Below the pieces are notes generated by a model. That model saw only the letters and a list, made by a program, of their open reading frames with translations, had not been told where the DNA came from and ran no database searches. 40,308 bases of DNA from Sphingobacteriia bacterium (GTDB taxonomy: Bacteria > Bacteroidota > Bacteroidia > Bacteroidales > TTA-H9): positions 1 to 40,308 of the forward strand of contig JAJTBW010000009.1 in the NCBI GenBank assembly GCA_021286705.1. Reading direction: 5' to 3'. Shown piece by piece: positions 18,269 to 25,483 of the stretch. Both the position numbers and the translations under genes were made by a program. Numbering within the stretch: position 1 is the first letter of the stretch; the number at the start of each line of letters is the position of its first letter.

Positions 18269-19643
18269 TAGAAATATTAAGGCTTTCAGATCAATACCAT
18301 TGCTCTGGTTACTGATGCCATTGATGCTAAATTCCTGTTTGGTAGGTTCAAAGTATAACCTTCCTGAACTTCCGAAACCTGAATCTTATGCAACTGTTAT
18401 AGCTGATAAGGGTGTTTCTGACTCTATAGCTAATATCACTTGGTTTCAGTTATTTGGAGATAGCATACTGAATAGGTATGTTAAAACTGCCCTAGAAAGC
18501 AATAGCGATCTAAAGATTGCTCGTCTGCGATTAGAGCAAGCTGGATTGAATTATTCTTTGTCAAAGTCAAATCAATTACCTTCCATAGGATATAAAGCTG
18601 CTGCTTCATTAAATGATCCCTCTTCAGATCTTTTTCAGGCTGTTGGTACTTTGAGTTGGGAGATTGATTTTTGGGGGAGATTAAAATACGCTAAAAAATC
18701 GGCCTATAATCAAATGCTGGCAGGTGAAGAGGGCAGAAATCTTATTCTGACCAATGTTGCTTCTAATGTTGCGGTGTTGTATTTTCAGCTTCGTGATTTA
18801 GATAATCGTAAGGAAATTGTCAGTAATACGATAAGACTTCGAACTGAGTATTATGAAATGATCAGATCGAGGTTTCTGGGAGGTGAGACCGCAGAGCTGG
18901 ATATGTTACAAGCGGCTCAACAGTTGGAACTCTCTAAGGCAACACTCGCCTCAATTGATAGGGAACTTGCAGCGGTTGAAAGGAGTCTGAATATTCTAAT
19001 GGGAGGGATTCCTTCAAGGTTAATGCGAGGACTAAAGAATACAGAACAGGGAGTTAAGGTTGTAATTCCCGTTGGCTTGCCATCTGATCTCGTTGAGAAC
19101 CGCCCGGATGTCAGACAGGCAGCTTTCACTCTTCAAGCTCAATATGCTCAGATTGGTGTAGCTCAAGCATTACGACTACCAACCATTAACCTAACAGGCG
19201 CCCTTGGTTTTTCAAGTTTAGAGCTCTCTTCTCTTTTTAAGTCAGGAAGTGACTACTCCTCTTTTACAGGTGCACTGCTTGGTCCTGTATTTGAATTTGG
19301 GAAGAATCGTAAACGAGTTGAATATCAAAAGAAGGAGGCTGAAATTGCTGCTGAGACTTATGTTAAGACCTGGTTGAATGCCTTAGCCGATGTTGAAAAT
19401 GCTTTAACTGCCATTGAGACTTATGACCGAGAGTCGAAAGCAAGAACGGCACAGGCTGAGTACTCAAAGAAAGCCCTCGAGCTCTCCAGAGCTCGTTATA
19501 CCGCTGGATACACCGATTATACGGAGGTCTTAATTGCTGAGCAAAATCTTCTTGAATCTGAATTGCAGGCAAGTAGTATTAAGGCTAAGCAACTAAGTGC
19601 TGTTATAGGCCTCTATAAGGCTCTCGGGGGTGGTTGGAGATAG
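18261..19643 (+). CDS. Outer-membrane efflux channel lipoprotein (OprM/NodT family)
   Basis: 460 residues. The lipobox LNSC puts the acylated Cys at residue 26. The body has the two repeated OEP domains: long helices such as SDLKIARLRLEQAGLNYSL and LDMLQAAQQLELSKATLAS, the channel hallmark LVENRPDVRQA near 275-285, and the C-terminal helix YTEVLIAEQNLLESE. It forms the trimeric outer-membrane and periplasmic exit duct of the pump encoded just upstream. ATG at 18261 overlaps the pump gene by 8 bp. The next gene's start is 28 bp after its stop. Confidence 0.94.
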   Translation: MNNRNIKAFRSIPLLWLLMPLMLNSCLVGSKYNLPELPKPESYATVIADKGVSDSIANITWFQLFGDSILNRYVKTALESNSDLKIARLRLEQAGLNYSLSKSNQLPSIGYKAAASLNDPSSDLFQAVGTLSWEIDFWGRLKYAKKSAYNQMLAGEEGRNLILTNVASNVAVLYFQLRDLDNRKEIVSNTIRLRTEYYEMIRSRFLGGETAELDMLQAAQQLELSKATLASIDRELAAVERSLNILMGGIPSRLMRGLKNTEQGVKVVIPVGLPSDLVENRPDVRQAAFTLQAQYAQIGVAQALRLPTINLTGALGFSSLELSSLFKSGSDYSSFTGALLGPVFEFGKNRKRVEYQKKEAEIAAETYVKTWLNALADVENALTAIETYDRESKARTAQAEYSKKALELSRARYTAGYTDYTEVLIAEQNLLESELQASSIKAKQLSAVIGLYKALGGGWR

Positions 19644-19671
19644 ATTCATATTCTTTGATTATACACAGGTT

Positions 19672-20799
19672 ATGAGAAACAAAGTTTTAACAATATTTGT
19701 ATTGATAGGATTGTTTTGTCATGGGCTTTTAAAAGCTCAAGATCATTTTCTTAACCTATCATTACTTTCACCTCTAAGTATTGTACAAGATACTACCTCG
19801 ATGGTTAATGTTAACCTTTCTCTTTTACATGGGAAAATTGGTTCTCTAAGAGGAATCTCTTTTGGGTTGGGTATTCAGACTTTCACTCAAGAGATGAAAG
19901 GTATAAGTTTTACAGGCCTATTGAGCTATAATAAGGGTGACTTTAAGGGTGCTCAATTCTCACTAGGCCCAAACATTAATAGTGGTAATGGGAAAGGTTT
20001 ACTTTGGAGTATAGTAGGTAACCTTTCATTTGGACAAGTAACAGGCGTTCAGTTATCCAGTGTTTTAAATAGCCAGATAGCAGATATGACCGGTCTTCAG
20101 AGTACTGCTGGTATTAATCTTGTCGGTGGTGATTTTAAGGGTGTTGAATTAGCCACAATGAATGTTGTCTCAGGTAACGTTAAAGGGTGCCAACTTTCAG
20201 GAGCAGTCAACGTGGCTTTAGATACTCTAAATGGTCTTCAACTATCGGCAATGAATTTTACAGGCCATCTTAGTGGAGTCCAGATTGGGTTTTTGAATTA
20301 TGGGGTCTATTCTACGGGAGTTCAAATTGGGTTTCTGAATGTTCTGGATAGTGAAGACGGTTTACAGATAGGCCTCGTCAATGTTAAAAATAGAACTCGT
20401 ATTCAGTGGATAGTAGGTGGTGGAAATTTGATGACCGGGATTTCAGGAGCCAGATTTTTAACTGATAATCATTATTCAATTCTATATGTAGGATCCCCAA
20501 TTAAAGGGCTTGATGATGACTTCTCAGGAGGAATAGGCTATCGGTATGGTTGGCGAAAAGATCTTAAAGTAGTTGACCTGAGTGCTGATTTAGGTTTAGC
20601 GCATATTACCTCCTATAATAAGCTAACTGAAGATTATGATAATACTTACTCTATGCAGCTTCGGGCAAATATTGAGAAAAAGATCATGAGAAGGCTCTCT
20701 ATCTTTGTTACTGGAGGCTATTATTGGATTGCCGATAGTTATAAGAGTAAGAATTTTTCATCTGATGCGATGTTTGAAGTTGGACTATTTCTATTTTAA
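19672..20799 (+). CDS. Exported repeat protein (LA_2272-like surface repeats)
   Basis: 375 residues from ATG at 19672, which begins a clear signal peptide (MRNKVLTIFVLIGLFCHGLLKAQ). An in-frame GTG at 19630, inside the upstream gene, would place 14 non-signal residues in front and is rejected. From about residue 75 to 245 there are about eleven successive repeats of 14-17 residues with the core G-[VL]-Q-[IL]-[GS]-x-[LV]-N (for example TGVQLSSVLN, SGVQIGFLN, TGVQIGFLN, DGLQIGLVN), as in proteins named LA_2272 family surface repeat-containing. The last 120 residues look like beta-barrel strands ending in FLF. It is probably in the outer membrane; the function is unknown. Its place in the efflux unit is notable. 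Confidence 0.65.
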   Translation: MRNKVLTIFVLIGLFCHGLLKAQDHFLNLSLLSPLSIVQDTTSMVNVNLSLLHGKIGSLRGISFGLGIQTFTQEMKGISFTGLLSYNKGDFKGAQFSLGPNINSGNGKGLLWSIVGNLSFGQVTGVQLSSVLNSQIADMTGLQSTAGINLVGGDFKGVELATMNVVSGNVKGCQLSGAVNVALDTLNGLQLSAMNFTGHLSGVQIGFLNYGVYSTGVQIGFLNVLDSEDGLQIGLVNVKNRTRIQWIVGGGNLMTGISGARFLTDNHYSILYVGSPIKGLDDDFSGGIGYRYGWRKDLKVVDLSADLGLAHITSYNKLTEDYDNTYSMQLRANIEKKIMRRLSIFVTGGYYWIADSYKSKNFSSDAMFEVGLFLF

Positions 20800-20808
20800 A
20801 ATGCCGAC

Positions 20809-22260
20809 ATGAAGAAAGAGATTCTTTTATTACAATTCTTGTTAATTGTAGGGATATCATTCGGGCAACGCCCTGATACATTGAGATGGTTAAAAGAGCC
20901 ACCTCATAGACCGGTGAGAGCAGCCGTTGAGACTTTCGGTCTTAATATTGGCGTATGGAGTTTTAATAATTATGTGATGGGAGCTGACTTTGCTAAAATT
21001 GATTGGTCAACTATTAAACATAATTTTAAGACCGGCTTTGTTTGGGATAATGATAAATTCTCAACTAACCTCTTTTCTCATCCTTACCATGGTGGTCTCT
21101 ATTTTAATACTGCAAGAGCCAATGACGTAGGCTTTGGCTGGGCCTCTGCTTATGCTTTTGGTGGCAGTTTAATGTGGGAACTTTTTATGGAGAATGAGCC
21201 TCCTAGTATGAATGACCTGTTAGCAACTACTGTTGGTGGTATTGCGCTTGGTGAAATGACTTATAGACTTTCGATGATGTTGGTGGATAATAGTCGCCGT
21301 GGTTGGCCCAGAGTTTGGCATGAACTTGCGGTTACTGCTGTTAGTCCAATGAATGGATTAAATCGTATGATCCGAGGTGATATGTTTCGTGTGAAGCCAA
21401 TCGTAGATGCTTATGAGTCAAATGAACGAGAACTTTTGAAAGGGTGGATCTCTATTGGTAGTGCCTATTATGCTGCCGATAATAAGCTTTTTAGAGGTGT
21501 TACAAATCTATATGCAAGAGTTGGTTTGCAACTGGGCGACCCAGTTGAGAATGATAATCATTATCCCTATGATTACTTCCAGTTCCGCGGGGATATTAAT
21601 ATAGGAGGACAATCAGGGATTGGCAATGTTGGGTTGATTGGTATGATTTGGGGTAAACGATTTGAGCCCAAGAAAGGGCACAAGATGGTGGTAGGTGTTT
21701 TTCAGCATTTTGATTATATCACCACTGATACCATTAAAGACGAACCGGAAAGTGTTCCTGTAAGAATGGGAGGTGCAGCTGTAGTTGGTTTAGGTATGAT
21801 TTACCGTTTCCCAAAATCTAATGACGGGTTGTTTGTCGAGTCGTCAGTTCATGCAAACGCAGTTCTGTTAGGAGCTGCTTATTCCGATTATTACACCGTG
21901 ATTGAAAGAGATTACTCTTTGGGAAGTGGCTATCAACTTAAACTCTCTACCGATATTAATCTTAAAAGAAATGTCATCATCAAACTTAATTACAATTTGA
22001 TGAAGATCTTTACGAGAGTAACTAAGGAGGCAAAGGATTATAATAATGAAAATATTGATCTTCATTATTTAGATGTTCAAGGTATTCCGGGTAATACCAT
22101 GGTTCAATTAATTGAAGCGGGTTTGCGATATCCAATTACCGAAAGTCTTAGCTTTGATCTTGATGCACAATTTTTTATACGTAATTCCACCTATGAGGGA
22201 TTTGATGATGTGAGGTTTAATACTTATAGAACTGTTGTAGGTATTACTGCCAAGCTATAA
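20809..22260 (+). CDS. DUF3943-like outer-membrane protein
   Basis: 483 residues with a signal peptide (MKKEILLLQFLLIVGISFGQ). The segment NLFSHPYHGGLYFNTARAND, then GGSLMWELFMENEPPSMNDL and TTVGGIALGEMTYRLS, matches what is known of DUF3943, a Bacteroidota/proteobacterial family of presumed outer-membrane proteins. The second half is aromatic-rich with beta-strand periodicity and likely forms a barrel. Its start is 9 bp after the stop of the repeat protein, and a strong terminator lies 21 bp after its own stop, so it is the last gene of the five-gene efflux unit. The biochemical role is unknown. Confidence 0.72.
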   Translation: MKKEILLLQFLLIVGISFGQRPDTLRWLKEPPHRPVRAAVETFGLNIGVWSFNNYVMGADFAKIDWSTIKHNFKTGFVWDNDKFSTNLFSHPYHGGLYFNTARANDVGFGWASAYAFGGSLMWELFMENEPPSMNDLLATTVGGIALGEMTYRLSMMLVDNSRRGWPRVWHELAVTAVSPMNGLNRMIRGDMFRVKPIVDAYESNERELLKGWISIGSAYYAADNKLFRGVTNLYARVGLQLGDPVENDNHYPYDYFQFRGDINIGGQSGIGNVGLIGMIWGKRFEPKKGHKMVVGVFQHFDYITTDTIKDEPESVPVRMGGAAVVGLGMIYRFPKSNDGLFVESSVHANAVLLGAAYSDYYTVIERDYSLGSGYQLKLSTDINLKRNVIIKLNYNLMKIFTRVTKEAKDYNNENIDLHYLDVQGIPGNTMVQLIEAGLRYPITESLSFDLDAQFFIRNSTYEGFDDVRFNTYRTVVGITAKL

Positions 22261-22281
22261 GTCCTTAATATTTAAAAGATG

Positions 22282-22312
22282 AGCCTATAAGAGAATTCTT
22301 ATAGGCTTTTTT
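22282..22312 (+). terminator. Terminator ending the efflux unit
   Basis: A perfect 11 bp stem (AGCCTATAAGA / TCTTATAGGCT) with a GAAT loop and a T-run, 21 bp after the DUF3943 stop. Confidence 0.93.
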
Positions 22313-22329
22313 GTGTCTTGTGATAATTG

Positions 22330-22357
22330 TTGTGATGGTTTCTTCTTGTTATTTTTG
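22330..22357 (+). promoter_or_regulatory. Full Bacteroidota promoter of the WbqC-like gene
   Basis: -33 TTG at 22330-22332, 17 nt spacer, and -7 element TATTTTTG at 22350-22357 (perfect TAnnTTTG, then C). The ATG at 22362 lies 5 nt after the element, so the mRNA may have almost no leader. Confidence 0.7.
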
Positions 22358-22361
22358 CGTT

Positions 22362-23135
22362 ATGAATCTAGAATCAGGATCGTCTATTTTTCCTTTGGCT
22401 GTTTTACCCCCAATTTCTTGGTTAGCGGTTGCCTCTCTCTTTACCCATATTAAGCTGGAGGTTAAGGAGACTTATCCCAAACAGACTATCAGGAACCATT
22501 ACTATATCGCCACAGCAAACGGTACTTTGAAGTGCTCTATTCCGGTTACTAAATCTAATGGTAATAAAACTAGAACCGAAGAGGTCTTTACGGGTAATGA
22601 GCCTTGGTCTCGTGTTCATCTGCGGGCAATTGAATCAGCCTATTCCAATTCGGCCTATTTTATCCATTATATTGATGAATTGAGAGCTCTTTTTCCGGTT
22701 AATCAGGTTATTTCACTGGTTGATCTGGCGTTGAGATCGAATCAGTTCTTTGTTAAAAAGTTCAAACTCAATTTAGAGATTGGAACGACTGAAGATTGGA
22801 GACCCTATTCAGAGAGTTTTGATTTAAGAAAATTTCTTGTTATTCCAGAGCTCACTGTCCCGATTTCCGGGCTTTCAGAAAACGTTGAGCACCCCCCAGC
22901 GGGAATCAAAAATGATATTGTGTCTACATTCGCAAAATCTATAGCTGACTTTACTCATGAGCCGATCACATTGAGGTATCCTGCCTATTTCCAGAATTTC
23001 TCTGAGAAATATGGTTTTGTTGGGAACTTGTCAGTTTTAGATATTCTTTTTAATCTTGGTCCAGAATCGAGAGATTATATCATTCAACTTGGAAGACAGT
23101 TTGATGAAATAATTACAACTAAATTAACAGGCTAA
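22362..23135 (+). CDS. WbqC-like family protein
   Basis: 257 residues from ATG at 22362. An in-frame TTG at 22311 lies upstream of the promoter and is rejected. The pattern AVLPPISWLAVASLFTHI near the start, then YPKQTIRNHYYIATANGTLK, SIPVTKSNG and the helix HLRAIESAYSNSAYFIHYIDE matches the WbqC-like family (PF08889). Family members occur in O-antigen and glycan loci and next to signal peptidase genes in Bacteroidota; no reaction has been established that I can name. It is cytoplasmic, with no signal peptide. The terminator upstream and the promoter directly in front separate it from the efflux unit. The following gene begins 20 bp after its stop. Confidence 0.82.
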   Translation: MNLESGSSIFPLAVLPPISWLAVASLFTHIKLEVKETYPKQTIRNHYYIATANGTLKCSIPVTKSNGNKTRTEEVFTGNEPWSRVHLRAIESAYSNSAYFIHYIDELRALFPVNQVISLVDLALRSNQFFVKKFKLNLEIGTTEDWRPYSESFDLRKFLVIPELTVPISGLSENVEHPPAGIKNDIVSTFAKSIADFTHEPITLRYPAYFQNFSEKYGFVGNLSVLDILFNLGPESRDYIIQLGRQFDEIITTKLTG

Positions 23136-23155
23136 TTCTTTAAGAAGATTTGGAT

Positions 23156-24304
23156 ATGAGAGATTTTCGCAGATTATTGACTCTTCTCCTCTTTTTTTGT
23201 TTCCAGTTTTCATTGTCAGCTTTTGACTTAGAGAGTAGTTATTGCTTTGATAGAACTTTGGTATCCACTGAATCACTTACCCAGTCTGATACTGGTTTTA
23301 TGGTGATAGGTCATAAAGGAGTATCTGCGAAAATTGAATCGGCTAAAGAGGGTCTTGGTAAGACGATCTTTGTCAAAGCCAATCCTGGTGATACATTATT
23401 GTTGCCCAATGTTGTCCCGGTTAAAAATCCCTCTTTTGTCTTGGCTTGTTGTGGCGAGGCAGGCTATTTATTAGATTCAATTTATGGATTGTATGTTATA
23501 ATCCCCTCTTTTGTTGAACTAAATGAAACTTATACTATCTCTTTTGAGGGTAGTATTAAACGAAATCTCCCATCTGTCAGTTTTTTTGCATTCAACAGGG
23601 TTGTAGAGAATAGATTAGTCTTTAGTAGAAGCATGGAACTTAGGATGGAAAATAGCTTAGATAATGGGGTTATTGAATATGCATTGGCTGAAGATGGAAT
23701 GCCGGTATTTCGAAGGTATACCAGACCATTGTTAATTTCAAAATCAACTATTGTATACGCAAGAGTGCGGTTAGATGATGGTACCTGTCAGGGATATTCA
23801 AAAATCCAACTGGATAGGTCAAATGATATCATGTCTATAGAATGTGAAGCAAATCCGATTCTTGTTGAGGAAAATGAGGGGATAACAAAATCTCTACTGA
23901 GTAGAGTTGAGCTATTAAATCTAGTGTTGTGTGATTCAGCTTTTTTATTTGAAAATCAGGTGTCTGCCTGTTTGTTTGAGAAGGAGATAACCTTAAGGCT
24001 TGATCGTGCTACATTAAAACCCTTTAAAGGGATGGATCTCTATTTCCAAATTGGGAAAGATGAAGTGGATGTTGAAAGAGTAAGTTTTTATTCAGATGGT
24101 AAACAAATTAAAGGTAGTTGCTCGTTTAATAGGATCAATGACCTTTTGAGAGTAAGCTTTACACCTGAATGTAATATCGATGTTAGGACTCTTCAAGTGA
24201 GGATTTCACAATCTTTTTGGCAGCGCTTGATTGGAAAGAAAGGATTTTTTAGAATTGTTGGGCTATATGTTAAGCCTATAAATGATGATAGAATTAGGCA
24301 TTAG
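23156..24304 (+). CDS. Exported protein of unknown function, possible FN3-associated domain
   Basis: 382 residues from ATG at 23156 (an in-frame TTG two codons upstream is less likely). Signal peptide MRDFRRLLTLLLFFCFQFSLSA. The protein is not recognised as a whole. Around residues 173-220 the text VIEYALAEDGMPVFRR, YTRPLLISKSTIVYARVRL has the rhythm of the FN3-associated/chitobiase C-terminal-like domain found in many secreted Bacteroidota proteins. The remainder is beta-rich, with several Cys (CC at about 144-145 plus five or so others), which is unusual for this phylum. It may share a transcript with the WbqC-like gene (20 bp gap). Cell-surface or periplasmic location is inferred. Confidence 0.5.
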   Translation: MRDFRRLLTLLLFFCFQFSLSAFDLESSYCFDRTLVSTESLTQSDTGFMVIGHKGVSAKIESAKEGLGKTIFVKANPGDTLLLPNVVPVKNPSFVLACCGEAGYLLDSIYGLYVIIPSFVELNETYTISFEGSIKRNLPSVSFFAFNRVVENRLVFSRSMELRMENSLDNGVIEYALAEDGMPVFRRYTRPLLISKSTIVYARVRLDDGTCQGYSKIQLDRSNDIMSIECEANPILVEENEGITKSLLSRVELLNLVLCDSAFLFENQVSACLFEKEITLRLDRATLKPFKGMDLYFQIGKDEVDVERVSFYSDGKQIKGSCSFNRINDLLRVSFTPECNIDVRTLQVRISQSFWQRLIGKKGFFRIVGLYVKPINDDRIRH

Positions 24305-24443
24305 AGTTAAAATTTAAGTTGGTTTCTTTCTATCAATAAAAAATGTGGGGTGTAAGTGGTAGGGTATTTACCATTAAGGATAGAATGTTGCTAAATTTAA
24401 CACTAAGAATCTTTAGTAGTAAATTGTAACAAACTACAGATAT

Positions 24444-25214
24444 ATGAATATCCGGTGTTGGTTCATTAGTGTTTTTTTGTTGGTTGTGACAGTTAATGGA
24501 TTAGGTCAGGTGAATATTGAGAAGCTTAGGGCAAAAACGAATGATACGGTTTCATTTGGTGGAGAAGTGAATCTAAGTTTGCAGTACGACAAAGGGAATA
24601 ATGATTATCAGAGAATTAATAGTTTTGGCCTTTTTCAGGTAGACTTGGACTCAAGCTATGTGTTGATCTTTTATAACCTAGAGTATGGTTTGGACGATAA
24701 AGAGCCATTCTCTGATCTGGGTTTACTCCATTACAGGCATATTTTCCCTTTGACAACAACAAGACAGTTGGAGTACTTTATGCAGATAAACTATGATGCC
24801 GATCTGTTATTGCAATTGCGGACTGTATATGGTCTTTCTTACAGGTATACTATAATTCCAAAAGAGAAGTATAAGATTTCAGCTGGTATTGGGTCTATGG
24901 TTGAGTATGAAAAGTTGAATGTTACAACTGAAGATCATCACAGGGCAAGGAATTTGGATTTTCGAATAAATAGCTATCTCACCTCGCAAATTAGTTTGAA
25001 TGGAAAGGCATCGGTGTTGTTAACAATCTATTATCAACCTGAGATTAATGATTTTGATGATTACAGAATCTTGGCTGAAGCAACTCTCTCCTCTGAAATC
25101 ACAAAACACTGGTCGTTTACTTTGTCTGCAATGACAAGAGTCGATAGCAAACAACCTGCAACTATAAAGAGGACCGATATTCGATCGAAAGCAGGTCTTA
25201 AGTATCAATTTTAA
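24444..25214 (+). CDS. DUF481-like outer-membrane protein
   Basis: 256 residues with a signal peptide (MNIRCWFISVFLLVVTVNGLGQ). The mature part alternates strand-like stretches: EVNLSLQYDKGNNDYQRIN, YFMQINYDADLLLQLRTVYGL, YRYTIIPKEKYKISAGIG, and ends RSKAGLKYQF with a C-terminal Phe. This is the layout of DUF481 (YdiY-like, salt-induced outer membrane protein) single-domain barrels. The function is unknown. It stands alone, 139 bp after the preceding gene and 230 bp before the C10 protease gene's ORF region, with no hairpin terminator recognised downstream. Confidence 0.62.
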   Translation: MNIRCWFISVFLLVVTVNGLGQVNIEKLRAKTNDTVSFGGEVNLSLQYDKGNNDYQRINSFGLFQVDLDSSYVLIFYNLEYGLDDKEPFSDLGLLHYRHIFPLTTTRQLEYFMQINYDADLLLQLRTVYGLSYRYTIIPKEKYKISAGIGSMVEYEKLNVTTEDHHRARNLDFRINSYLTSQISLNGKASVLLTIYYQPEINDFDDYRILAEATLSSEITKHWSFTLSAMTRVDSKQPATIKRTDIRSKAGLKYQF

Positions 25215-25303
25215 GGTTTTAAGACGGTTTGCCCCTCTTTTTTGGTTAAATAGCATAGTAAAGAGTGAAAAAAGCTAGCAATTAACAATCCGTTAACTTG
25301 CGT

Positions 25304-25329
25304 TTGATCAATTTAGTTTATTATTTTTG
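25304..25329 (+). promoter_or_regulatory. Promoter of the C10 protease gene
   Basis: -33 TTG at 25304-25306 and -7 TATTTTTG at 25322-25329 (TAnnTTTG, then C). Predicted transcription start is near 25335, giving an untranslated leader of about 150 nt before the ATG at 25484. Confidence 0.62.
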
Positions 25330-25483
25330 CGAGTATTATTTCTAAACAGATCAATATTAAGCACTGATTTTGTTTTATGTCAAATAAACGGCTAATGACC
25401 TGCCAGGTTGTTAGACTTAGGTAATGTATGTGTCTGAATAACTATTGATTTCTATTCTATTATTTATAAATGTACCTTTTGCT

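Noticed and set aside
19630..19671. GTG start for the repeat protein
   Set aside because: Would place 14 residues before a well-formed signal peptide and overlap the channel gene; ATG at 19672 fits better.
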